Shown: positions 52,091-59,756 of the stretch, in pieces
Numbering within the stretch: position 1 is the first letter of the stretch
Layout of the letters: the number at the start of each line of letters is the position of its first letter
Assembly (NCBI GenBank): GCA_002699125.1
Contig: PABI01000125.1
Location: 62,001-126,000, forward strand
Length of the DNA stretch: 64,000 bases
From: Anaerolineaceae bacterium
Lineage (GTDB): Bacteria; Chloroflexota; Anaerolineae; Promineifilales; Promineifilaceae
Reading direction: 5' to 3'
Notes under the pieces: model-generated
Told to the model about the DNA's origin: nothing
Database searches by the model: none
The model's input: only the letters and a program-made list of their open reading frames with translations
Position numbers and translations under genes: made by a program

Positions 52091-53869
52091 TTACAAGATA
52101 CGCGCCACCGCTGCGGCCAATTCTTCTATATTTATTGGCTTGAACAGCCAACCGGCCACCCCCTGAGTTTGCAGCGTTTGCAGAAAATCAGCTTTCAGAG
52201 GATGACCACTCAGGATCATAAACGGCACAGTCAGACCACGTTGGCGCAGCGCTTGCAGCAGCGCAGCACCCCCCATGTTTGGCATAACCAGATCGCTCAG
52301 GACCAGGGCGATGTTTTGCCCTGGCATCTCGCTTTCACCATCTTGTTCCAGAATGGCCAACGCTTCACGGCCGTCTGCGGCGGTCACGACCTGATAGTTC
52401 AGCAGAACCAGGGTGCTGGCCAATGCCTCGCGCAAGACTTCGCTGTCTTCCACAAGCAGGATGGTTTCGCCTTGCCCGTGCTGCACGGCTGGTGGGGCAA
52501 CGGCCGTTTCTGCCAGCATCGTGGCGTCCAGCGCCGGTAGATAAATGGTAAAGGTTGTCCCCCGGCCTTCCGCGCTCTGCACATCAATATGCCCGTTGTG
52601 CTGTTTGACAATGCCGTACACCTGGGCCAGCCCCAGCCCACTGCCCTGCCCCGGCCCTTTGGTGGTAAAAAACGGCTCAAAAATGTGCGGCAGCGTCGTG
52701 GCCAGAATACCTGTGCCGCTGTCACTAATAGTTATCTGCGCCCAATCTCCGGCGGCCATGTCGGGCAGCGGCGCTGTGTCGCGGTGATCCAAATGAAGCT
52801 GCGCCACACCCAGACGCAGATCACCGCCGTCGGGCATGGCGTCGCGGGCATTGAGAACCAGATTGGTGAACAACTGCTGCAGGCGCGTCGGGTCGGCCTT
52901 AACCAGGCAATCGGCCGTCTCGGCGGCAAAATGAATCTGGATAGATTCCGGTATAGTGTGCTGCCACAATTCAACCTGCCCTTGAAGAAGGGTTGCCAAG
53001 TTTAACGAACTGGTTTGCAGCACGGCCCGCCGGCCGAAATCGAGGATTTGCTGCACCAGGTCGGCGGCGCGCCTGGCCAGCTGGCCAACGGTCTCCAGGC
53101 GATCATGCAGTTTGGGAGGAAGATCAGGTGTGCGGAGACTCAAATCAACATAGAGGGTGATGATCGCCAGGATATTGTTGAAATCGTGGGCAATGCCCGC
53201 CGCCAGCTGCCCGATGGCCGCCAGCCGCTCTTGCTGCACAAGCTGCGCCTGCGTCTCTCGCAATTCCTCAATGGCTTCTTCCAGGCGTTGGTGGCTTTTG
53301 TGCAGCGCCAGCGCCGCCTGCTTGCGTGTGACAATGTCACTGATGATGATGCGGCAGGTTGGCGCGCTTCCATCATTTTGCGGCGTGCTCGCCGCTTCCA
53401 ACTGTGCCCAAAAAGAGTCGCCGCTGGCGTGTAACAAGCGCAGTTCGCAAATTTGGGGCGCACCGGTGGCAAAAAGCTGGCGGTGGTGGTGGTAGAAGAT
53501 GTCCTGGTCTGGAGGGAAGATGAAGCGCGTTAACGGCCGTTTCACCACTTCCTTTCGCGTCACCCCCAGCAGATCAACCAGCGTCAGGTTCGCTTCCAGA
53601 ATGATTCCCGGCTCGCTGAGGGTAATATAACCAACCGGGGCCAGATCATACAGGTCAAAATAGCGTGCCCGCGCCGCTTCCAATTCCAGCTGCGTCCGGC
53701 GCAGCTCCTCATTCTGCATCTCCAACTCTATCTGGTGGACGCGCAGCTCATGAAGCAACTGCTGACCAGCTTCTGGCGAAAGATCAGCCAGATCTTCTGG
53801 CATCTGGGCAGCTATCGCCTCGGCGCGCTGGCGCAAAAACTCAGCAGAATTCATTTCTGTTTCGCTCAT
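52091..53869 (-). CDS. Soluble hybrid histidine kinase (PAS-HisKA-HATPase-receiver)
   Basis: The 592-residue protein has no membrane helix. Order: an N-terminal helical segment (LLHELRVHQIELEMQNEEL, as in PAS-kinases), a PAS domain (about 65-185, APVGYITLSEPGIILEANL), a coiled coil and HisKA with His228 in AGIAHDFNNILA. HATPase follows with NLVLNARDAMPDGG, DSGTGI and GSGLGLAQVYGIVKQ, then a C-terminal receiver with phospho-acceptor Asp526 (LSDLVMPNMGG). It lies 13 bp downstream of the CheB-CheR fusion gene on the same strand, and the two probably form one signalling unit. Confidence 0.93.
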   Translation of the reverse strand: MSETEMNSAEFLRQRAEAIAAQMPEDLADLSPEAGQQLLHELRVHQIELEMQNEELRRTQLELEAARARYFDLYDLAPVGYITLSEPGIILEANLTLVDLLGVTRKEVVKRPLTRFIFPPDQDIFYHHHRQLFATGAPQICELRLLHASGDSFWAQLEAASTPQNDGSAPTCRIIISDIVTRKQAALALHKSHQRLEEAIEELRETQAQLVQQERLAAIGQLAAGIAHDFNNILAIITLYVDLSLRTPDLPPKLHDRLETVGQLARRAADLVQQILDFGRRAVLQTSSLNLATLLQGQVELWQHTIPESIQIHFAAETADCLVKADPTRLQQLFTNLVLNARDAMPDGGDLRLGVAQLHLDHRDTAPLPDMAAGDWAQITISDSGTGILATTLPHIFEPFFTTKGPGQGSGLGLAQVYGIVKQHNGHIDVQSAEGRGTTFTIYLPALDATMLAETAVAPPAVQHGQGETILLVEDSEVLREALASTLVLLNYQVVTAADGREALAILEQDGESEMPGQNIALVLSDLVMPNMGGAALLQALRQRGLTVPFMILSGHPLKADFLQTLQTQGVAGWLFKPINIEELAAAVARIL

Positions 53870-53882
53870 GGCTTTCCTCCGT

Positions 53883-56800
53883 CTACGCTTCCTCCTCTTG
53901 GGTCTGGCCTAGCTGCCGCTCTGTGGTAGCAATGGCGTAGACCTCGCCAGCTTCGTCGATCAGCGCCGTGGCCGTTAAGCAGATGTCCACGATCCGACCG
54001 TCTTTACACAACCGGCGGGCGTGATATGGTTCCAGAACGGCCGCCTGGCTCAACTGCCGGAGTGTCTCCATTTCTTGCGCGTGCTGCTCTGGCGGAATCC
54101 GGTTACGGTTGTTCAGCGTCAATGCCTCCGTTTCAGACCAACCGTATAAACGCTCGGCGGCCGGGTTCCAGGCTAAAATGTGACCCTGCAAATCTTGCAG
54201 CGTAATGGCGTCGTTGGCGTCGTGCACCACCGCCGCCAGTCGTTGCAGCGCTTCCGCCTTTTTGATACGGGTGATGTCTACAAAGGTGATCACAGCCCCC
54301 TCGATCACATTATCCAGGGTGCGATAGGGGCGGATGCCCAGCATATACCAATCACCCGCCGGGGTTTGCACTTCGATCTCTTTGGGTACGAGGGTGTCTA
54401 GTACAGCGTTTACGTCGGCGACCAGACGATCGTATCCTGCCAGATTGGCGGTGATGTGGCCCACTGGCCGGCCAATGTCGGTGGGGATGAGGTGGATGAG
54501 CTGCGTCACGGTCGGGGTGAAGCGTTGGATGTGCAGCTGATGATCGACAAAAATAGTGCCTACACCGGTTCCGGCGAGCAGGTTGTTCATGTCGTTGTTG
54601 GCCTGCGATAGTTCAGCTACCCGCTGTTGCAGTTCGGCGTTGACGGTGGAAAGCTCTTCGTTGACCGATTGCAGTTCTTCTTTGGAGGTCTCTAGCTCCT
54701 CGTTGGTAGATTGGAGTTCTTCGTTGACCGATTGCAGCTCTTCGTTGGTCGATTTTAGCTCTTCGTTGGCCGTTTCCATTTCTTCAACGGCCGTTTGCAG
54801 ATATTCCTCTTTCGCCTGTAGTTCTTGTTCCAGGGCTGAAATGCGCAGGTCGCTGTCGCTGGTAGGGTGGGTATCGTCGGGATTGGGGGCAACGGCCGTT
54901 TCCTCGCCCTGTTCTTCTGCCTCTTTCAGGATGACCAGATACAGCTTCGGTTCGCTGCCGCCGGCTGTGGCCAACGGCCGCAGCGCCAGATCAACAGTGA
55001 TAAAATCGCCGTTCGTTTTCACCCGCAGGCCAGGGCGAGACACCGGGGTGTGGTTGGTCACTGCTTGATACAAAATAGTGGTTAACGGCCGTCGCAGCCC
55101 CTCGCGGGCCATCGCCAGAATGTTGTTGACCCCCACTTCGCCAGACACTGGTTCCAGGTAGCGCCCGGTACGGCCGTGAATATACAAGATGTCGCCCAGC
55201 GCGTTAACCAGAACCGCTGCCGGGGTGTGCGCTTCAAGCAGCGCTTGTTCGGTCAGCTTGCGCAGCGATGGTTGCGTCTTACTGGCGGTGGGTGGTAACG
55301 GCCGTTGCTTAATGCGAACGGCCGTTGCTGCCGGGATAATCTGGCCTAAATCCGGATAGCGCCCGCCGGATGGCTCTTCCTGACGCAGGTACAACTTCCA
55401 TTTACGATCCAGCAGGGTAAAGAGTTGGCCAAAATCGCCCACGCTCTCCGAACTGCCCAAAAAAAGCAGACCGCCCGGGTTCAAGGCATAGTGAAACAGG
55501 GGCATCAGCTTCTTCTGCAAAGCCCCGCTCATATAAATTAGCAGATTGCGGCAGCTAATCAGGTCCAGTCGGGAAAAGGGCGGGGCCTGGATCAGATCAT
55601 GTTCCGAGAAAATGAGCATGTCGCGCACATCTTTTTGAATCTGGTAAACGCTCTTCGCCGCATCATGGGTAAAAAAGCGATCCAGCCGCTCCGGGGAGAC
55701 GTCTGCGGCGATGCTCGCCGGATAACCCCCGGCGCGGGCCGTGGCAATGGCCCGGCTGTCAATGTCGGTGGCAAAAATCTGCACCTTAAAACGCTGCTTC
55801 AAAGCTTCCATTTGCTCCTGAATCAAGATAGCAATGGAATAGGCTTCCTCGCCGGTAGAGCAGCCAGGAACCCAAACCCGCACCAGGTCGCCGCTGGCCT
55901 TGGCGGCCAGGAGCTTGGGGATGGCTTGCGTTTGCAGGGCGGCGAACGCTTCCGGATCACGGAAGAACTGCGTGACGCCAATGAGCAAATCGTGGAAGAG
56001 CGCCCTTACTTCGGTCCCGTTTTGCTGCAAATAACGGATGTACTCATCAACGTGCTCGATCTGCTGCACGGCCATGCGCCGCTCGATGCGCCGGGTAATG
56101 GTGTTTTGTTTATACTGCGAAAAGTCGTGGCCGGTTTCGGCGCGCAGCAGGATGAATATTTTGTTCAACCTGTCTTCTTTGGGATGCAGCGGCAGCGTTG
56201 GGCGGGGCTTGTGGCCGTAGGCATGAGCGGCGTAGGCGATGAGTTGGGCCGGCATCTCCGCTGGGAGCAGCACATAATCCACCAACCCGGTGGCAATGGC
56301 GCTGCGCGGCATTCCGTCAAACTCTGTCGAGTCGGGCGTTTGGGCCATGGCCATGCCCCCGGCTTCCTTAATGGCCCGCACCCCCAGCGCACCATCGCTG
56401 CCAGTTCCAGACAGCACAATGCAGATGGCCCGCTCCCGCTGGTCTTGGGCCAGAGAGCGGAAAAAGAAATCAATGGGCAGGCGCAGCCCGCGCCGCTCCC
56501 CCGGCTCCAGCAGATGCAGCTTACCATGCAAAAAGGCCATATCGTGATTCGGGGGGATAATGTAGGCACAGTTGGGCTGCACCGTCATGCCATCTTCCAC
56601 TTCGTAAACTTGCATGCGAGTATAGCGCCGGACCAGCTCTGCAAGAAGGCTCTTGTGGTCGGGCGACAAATGCTGCACCAGGATAAAGGCCATGCCGGGG
56701 TCAACATCGGCTGGCATGGCGGCAAAAAACTGTTCAAATACCGTCAACCCTCCGGCCGATGCGCCGATGCCGACAATAGGAAAAGTGACAGCCACCTGGC

Positions 56801-56906
56801 TGCCTGGGTCCGATTCTGTCTTGGCATTTTCAATTGGCGCTAATGGCTGCTGCTCTGTGGGGGTGATAGTTTTGGACGGTGCGGCGGCATCTTTTTTACG
56901 GGTCAT
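53883..56906 (-). CDS. CheB-CheR-PAS fusion signalling protein
   Basis: The ATG at 56906 follows GAGGGAAC. The 1007-residue product has a CheB methylesterase domain with Ser50 (GIGASAGG), His79 (VQHLSPDHKS) and Asp171 (SGTGSDGALG). A CheR methyltransferase (about 225-490, WVPGCSTGEEAYSIAIL) follows, then a PAS-like region. An unbroken heptad coiled coil at about 690-760 is built from repeated (K/Q)S(T/V)NEEL(Q/E)-type units. Two C-terminal PAS domains end the protein (GVGTIFVDHQLHIQRFT and HDANDAITLQDLQGHILAW). No histidine kinase domain is present; the downstream hybrid kinase likely supplies it. No chemoreceptor gene is nearby, so targets are unknown. Confidence 0.92.
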   Translation of the reverse strand: MTRKKDAAAPSKTITPTEQQPLAPIENAKTESDPGSQVAVTFPIVGIGASAGGLTVFEQFFAAMPADVDPGMAFILVQHLSPDHKSLLAELVRRYTRMQVYEVEDGMTVQPNCAYIIPPNHDMAFLHGKLHLLEPGERRGLRLPIDFFFRSLAQDQRERAICIVLSGTGSDGALGVRAIKEAGGMAMAQTPDSTEFDGMPRSAIATGLVDYVLLPAEMPAQLIAYAAHAYGHKPRPTLPLHPKEDRLNKIFILLRAETGHDFSQYKQNTITRRIERRMAVQQIEHVDEYIRYLQQNGTEVRALFHDLLIGVTQFFRDPEAFAALQTQAIPKLLAAKASGDLVRVWVPGCSTGEEAYSIAILIQEQMEALKQRFKVQIFATDIDSRAIATARAGGYPASIAADVSPERLDRFFTHDAAKSVYQIQKDVRDMLIFSEHDLIQAPPFSRLDLISCRNLLIYMSGALQKKLMPLFHYALNPGGLLFLGSSESVGDFGQLFTLLDRKWKLYLRQEEPSGGRYPDLGQIIPAATAVRIKQRPLPPTASKTQPSLRKLTEQALLEAHTPAAVLVNALGDILYIHGRTGRYLEPVSGEVGVNNILAMAREGLRRPLTTILYQAVTNHTPVSRPGLRVKTNGDFITVDLALRPLATAGGSEPKLYLVILKEAEEQGEETAVAPNPDDTHPTSDSDLRISALEQELQAKEEYLQTAVEEMETANEELKSTNEELQSVNEELQSTNEELETSKEELQSVNEELSTVNAELQQRVAELSQANNDMNNLLAGTGVGTIFVDHQLHIQRFTPTVTQLIHLIPTDIGRPVGHITANLAGYDRLVADVNAVLDTLVPKEIEVQTPAGDWYMLGIRPYRTLDNVIEGAVITFVDITRIKKAEALQRLAAVVHDANDAITLQDLQGHILAWNPAAERLYGWSETEALTLNNRNRIPPEQHAQEMETLRQLSQAAVLEPYHARRLCKDGRIVDICLTATALIDEAGEVYAIATTERQLGQTQEEEA

Positions 56907-57111
56907 GTTCCCTCTTCGTGTCAATGCTGGTAAACCGCGTATCGTTCTGGTAACTATACAACGACCAGAGGCACCATGCAAAGCCCGCCAGTTTATATCT
57001 GCGCCCTCAGCAGCGGAGTCTACCTAATAAAAAATAAGCCTTCAACCCAAAAATGCCTCAAGCGAATTCCGAAATACATCGAATTTTCCCCGATTATTTC
57101 TCGTAATTCGC

Positions 57112-57270
57112 CTATATGACCCCTAACAAATTCAAAACGATGAGGATAACGGCGATAACCAGCAATGTATGAATGAGATTACCAGACTTCGGGATACGAG
57201 AACTGACGTTACTCCCTAAAAAGCCGAGCAGCCACAATACGATAAGAATGACGATGATAGTCCACAACAT
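57112..57270 (-). CDS. lmo0937/DUF5670-like 52-residue membrane protein
   Basis: A complete small gene with ATG at 57270 preceded by AAGGAG encodes 52 residues: a first hydrophobic helix (MLWTIIVILIVLWLLGFLG), a short hydrophilic turn (SNVSSRIPKSG) and a second helix (LIHTLLVIAVILIVLNLLG). This two-helix hairpin is the lmo0937/DUF5670 pattern, common in stress regulons of diverse bacteria. It probably inserts in the cytoplasmic membrane; the molecular role is unknown. Confidence 0.85.
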   Translation of the reverse strand: MLWTIIVILIVLWLLGFLGSNVSSRIPKSGNLIHTLLVIAVILIVLNLLGVI

Positions 57271-57325
57271 GATGTTTCTCCTTGTTTTTCAGCAAAGTCA
57301 AATGTTCGTAAATGTTTGGGTCTTA

Positions 57326-57412
57326 AGTAAGCGGCCAACAATAACTTACCTGATTGGAAGGCCGCTTACTCCGAGCCGTCCGTACAATTCCGCTAACTTA
57401 TTTGCGGACGGC
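57326..57412 (-). terminator. Two consecutive hairpins after the YtxH gene
   Basis: The first pair is AGTAAGCGGCC (57326-57336) with GGCCGCTTACT (57360-57370). The second is GCCGTCCG (57375-57382) with CGGACGGC (57405-57412). On the minus strand they follow the stop codon of the YtxH gene by three bases. There is no T run, so they may be processing or stability hairpins, not classical terminators. Confidence 0.55.
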
Positions 57413-57414
57413 CA

Positions 57415-57756
57415 CTAAGCGCCTTGAACGGCCGTTTTTCCAGCTTCAATCACCGGTTCCCAACGCTCTTTTTGGTCATCAACCACATCTTGGATGCTGG
57501 CCGTGACCTGATTAGCTTTAACATTAACCTGGTCTACCTTGTGCTTTACCGTTTTGGCCGTTTGCTTGCGCACTTTCTGGCCTTTCCGCTGGAGCTGTTT
57601 GCGGGTCTTTTTACCGGATTGGGGTGCCATCAGCAGCATCACCCCCGCACCGGCTACGCTGCCCAGCAGCAGGCCACCTAAAAACAAAAAACCGGCTAAG
57701 AAACCGCTTATTTGATTGACATCCTGTTTATTTTCGTGCTTTTTATTGTTCATCAT
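57415..57756 (-). CDS. YtxH domain stress protein
   Basis: The 113-residue protein has a Gly-rich membrane helix (about residues 17-42, SGFLAGFLFLGGLLLGSVAGAG) followed by MLLMAPQSGKKTRKQLQRKG, the typical YtxH junction. A long amphipathic basic-acidic helix with repeated VK/VN motifs follows. AGGAGACGAC precedes two adjacent ATG codons. YtxH proteins are general-stress proteins of unknown biochemistry that sit at the membrane. The downstream hairpins and upstream YggT-like gene place it in the same transcript group. Confidence 0.88.
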   Translation of the reverse strand: MMNNKKHENKQDVNQISGFLAGFLFLGGLLLGSVAGAGVMLLMAPQSGKKTRKQLQRKGQKVRKQTAKTVKHKVDQVNVKANQVTASIQDVVDDQKERWEPVIEAGKTAVQGA

Positions 57757-57770
57757 GTCGTCTCCTATTC

Positions 57771-58181
57771 TTACTCCATGTCCTGTTCGCGGGTTGTCAT
57801 CGTTTGGGTAACGCCCACCAACGCGCCGCGCGGCCGATAGAAACTCACCCAGACGATGCGTTCAATTCCCCAGGCCAGCAACGCATACACCAACATGGCA
57901 ATGATGGACGAGAATTCCAACACCATCCCGCCAGATGCTGGTGTACCGACCAACCCCGCAAAGGGGAATAGGAAAATGGCGCTGACAGCGTAAATGAAGG
58001 CAGCAAACGGGCTTTCCGGGTTGGCGGCTATGAGCTTCAGTACAACGCGCAGCCCAATGAGGACTTCGACAATACCAAGGCCAAGCCAAATCCATTGCGT
58101 CGCTTTGAACGAGAAAAGGCGTTGTTCCTGGCCTGATTCACGTTGTGAAGTTTTCACTTCAGATATTCGTTTTTGTGACAT
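57771..58181 (-). CDS. YggT-like membrane protein
   Basis: The 136-residue protein has three membrane segments: TQWIWLGLGIVEVLIGLRVVL, FAAFIYAVSAIFLFPFAGL, and EFSSIIAMLVYALLAWGIERIVW. RVVLKLIAANPESPFAAFIY is the YggT-type repeat. The N-terminal 30 residues are hydrophilic. YggT relatives are linked to osmotic tolerance or cell division in other bacteria; no specific role can be assigned. It lies 14 bp upstream (by stop and start) of the YtxH gene. Confidence 0.8.
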   Translation of the reverse strand: MSQKRISEVKTSQRESGQEQRLFSFKATQWIWLGLGIVEVLIGLRVVLKLIAANPESPFAAFIYAVSAIFLFPFAGLVGTPASGGMVLEFSSIIAMLVYALLAWGIERIVWVSFYRPRGALVGVTQTMTTREQDME

Positions 58182-58205
58182 TTATGGGACCTCTCTTAAA
58201 ACATT

Positions 58206-58239
58206 AGCTCTCCCGGCGATTGAAACCTCCGGGAGAGCT
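58206..58239. terminator. Perfect 11-bp hairpin between the GlsB and YggT-like genes
   Basis: AGCTCTCCCGG (58206-58216) pairs with CCGGGAGAGCT (58229-58239) around a 12-base loop. In the minus-strand direction it is followed by AATGTTTTAAG, a weak T-rich tail. It probably attenuates read-through from the GlsB gene or protects transcript ends. Confidence 0.7.
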
Positions 58240-58282
58240 GTAGGTGGGACCGTTGCGCTGCTAAAGTTTCACAACAGTACGG

Positions 58283-58558
58283 TTAGCGTCGGCGCAACCC
58301 GCCCCCGCGGAGGAGGCTGAAAAGGGCTAATAGAATGACGGCCCCTACCAACGAGATCATCAGGCCGGGCATGCTAAAGTTATTTTGGTTAATGGTAGCG
58401 ATGCCGAATAGGGGCGTTAACACCAAACCACCCACAAACGCCCCCACAATACCGACGATTACGTTGAGTAATATGCCTTGCTGCTTATTGGTTCCCATTA
58501 AGATGCTGGCTACCCAGCCAATGACGCCACCAACAATTAGCCAAACTAAAAAATTCAT
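58283..58558 (-). CDS. GlsB/YeaQ/YmgE family stress membrane protein
   Basis: The ATG at 58558 (MNFLVWLIVGGVIGWVASIL) follows GAAGGAG. The 91-residue product has three membrane segments and the family glycine pattern: VGGVIGWVASILMG, then LLNVIVGIVGAFVGGLVL, and a C-terminal segment ending in a basic tail (LRRR). Family members are induced by stress and stationary phase; the biochemical function is unknown. Confidence 0.93.
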   Translation of the reverse strand: MNFLVWLIVGGVIGWVASILMGTNKQQGILLNVIVGIVGAFVGGLVLTPLFGIATINQNNFSMPGLMISLVGAVILLALFSLLRGGGLRRR

Positions 58559-58626
58559 CTTTTTTTCTCCTTCAAGTGTGGGTTGGGAACACGGACAACG
58601 TGCTTCCAACCCATATTAATTACACC

Positions 58627-58645
58627 GCTTCCCAATTGGGGAAGC
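58627..58645. terminator. Short hairpin downstream of the CsbD gene
   Basis: GCTTCCC and GGGAAGC form a seven-bp stem around AATTG. It lies 67 bp beyond the CsbD stop in its direction of transcription. The sequence CCAATTGGGG resembles the loop of the dispersed hairpin element and may be a degenerate copy. Confidence 0.5.
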
Positions 58646-58711
58646 AGCAGCTACCCAACCAGAGGTTTCAGCCCGCTGCTCTTTTTGAAAGTCGGGGCAA
58701 ATATCTGGGGT

Positions 58712-58918
58712 TTACTCAATCTTTGCCGCTTCTAGCCGCCGGTTGAATTCTTCTTCGGCGTGCTCTTTGGTGTAACCATATTTCTGCTGGAGCAAACCGA
58801 TCATTTGGTCAGCTTTGCCGCCGACCCGTTCCAGATCATCATCGGTGAGTTTGCCCCACCATTCTTTGATCTGGCCTCTCATCTCTTTCCATTTACCTTC
58901 AAATATATCTTGGTTCAT
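58712..58918 (-). CDS. CsbD family stress protein
   Basis: The 68-residue protein matches the CsbD pattern: MNQDIFEGKWKEMRGQIKEW, WGKLTDDDLERVGGKADQM and a C-terminal YGYTKEHAEEEF. It is small, hydrophilic and helical, with no signal sequence. CsbD-type proteins are abundant in general stress responses (sigma-B regulon in Bacillus). It belongs to the same minus-strand group as the GlsB, YggT-like and YtxH genes. Confidence 0.95.
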   Translation of the reverse strand: MNQDIFEGKWKEMRGQIKEWWGKLTDDDLERVGGKADQMIGLLQQKYGYTKEHAEEEFNRRLEAAKIE

Positions 58919-59012
58919 AGGGTGATCCTCCCGGATCCATTAGATTGGTAACTTTTATTTGGGCAAAGAATTTGTGGACTATCTATAAATAGTACAGTGA
59001 ATCCGCTTTAAC

Positions 59013-59057
59013 TACATCGGCTGACCAGCGGGGATTTAGCTCCGCCAGTTGGGGGAG
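59013..59057. repeat. Dispersed hairpin element, copy 3
   Basis: TACATCGGCTGACCAGCGG leads into GCTCCGCCAGTTGGGGGAG. It is nearly identical to copy 1 and lies 49 bp beyond the stop of the NarL-type regulator gene. The element faces the same way as copies 1 and 2 relative to the upstream gene. Confidence 0.8.
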
Positions 59058-59106
59058 AAATGATTGGGGATGGGGTAAATTTGAGGGTTTTGGGGGAAAC
59101 GGCCGT

Positions 59107-59748
59107 TCAGTCAACCAGATGGTGGCGCACAGCCAGGGCTGCGGCTTCCGTGCGGCTGGTAACATCCAGCTTCGCCAGAATATTGCTAACATGCGATTTA
59201 ATCGTAGAGGGACTAACCACCAGCTTCTCAGCGATCTCGGTATTATTCAACCCCTCGACCAGAAGCGTGAGCACCTCATGCTCACGTTCCGTTAGGTCAG
59301 CACCCGGCGCGGTTGGCCGCGTGGCCGCCCGGATGAGTCCCTGTGTCACTTCCGAGTCCACCGTTCCTTGCCCCGCATGGGCGGAGCGAATCGCCCGGGC
59401 CAGCTCCTCCGCAGAGATATCCTTTAGCAAATAGCCGATGGCTCCCGCCTGCAGCGCGCTCTGCACCAGCTTTGCCTCCTTAAAACTGGTCAGGGCAATC
59501 ACCTGGACAGTGGGAAACTGCTGGCGGATAAGGCGCGTGGTGGTCACGCCATCCATATCCGGCATGACCATATCCATGAGTATCACATCTGGTAGAAGGC
59601 GCGCGCACAGTTCAATGGCTTCCTCCCCGTTGTCCGCTTCTCCCACCAGTTCCAAATCGTCAGAAATTTGCAAAAAGGTCGCCAGGCCGCGGCGGACCAT
59701 CGTATGATCATCAACAAGCATGACGCGTATAAGCTGTGAGGTGGTCAT
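59107..59748 (-). CDS. NarL/FixJ-type response regulator
   Basis: The ATG at 59748 follows AGGAGGCAGT. The 213-residue regulator has a receiver domain (DDH pocket at 13-15, phospho-acceptor Asp59 in LMDMVMPDMDG, Lys in YLLKDIS). A LuxR-type helix-turn-helix follows (about 150-213, LTEREHEVLTLLVEGLNNTE and VSPSTIKSHVSNILAKL). It binds DNA as a phosphorylated dimer. The kinase gene ends eight bases upstream, so they form a cognate pair. A hairpin repeat follows its stop codon. Confidence 0.95.
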   Translation of the reverse strand: MTTSQLIRVMLVDDHTMVRRGLATFLQISDDLELVGEADNGEEAIELCARLLPDVILMDMVMPDMDGVTTTRLIRQQFPTVQVIALTSFKEAKLVQSALQAGAIGYLLKDISAEELARAIRSAHAGQGTVDSEVTQGLIRAATRPTAPGADLTEREHEVLTLLVEGLNNTEIAEKLVVSPSTIKSHVSNILAKLDVTSRTEAAALAVRHHLVD

Positions 59749-59756
59749 ACTGCCTC

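Noticed and set aside
55599..56843. A 414-codon plus-strand frame opposite the CheB-CheR fusion gene
   Set aside because: The translation is His/Gly/Gln-rich with no recognisable motif, and the opposite strand encodes clear catalytic domains over the same span.
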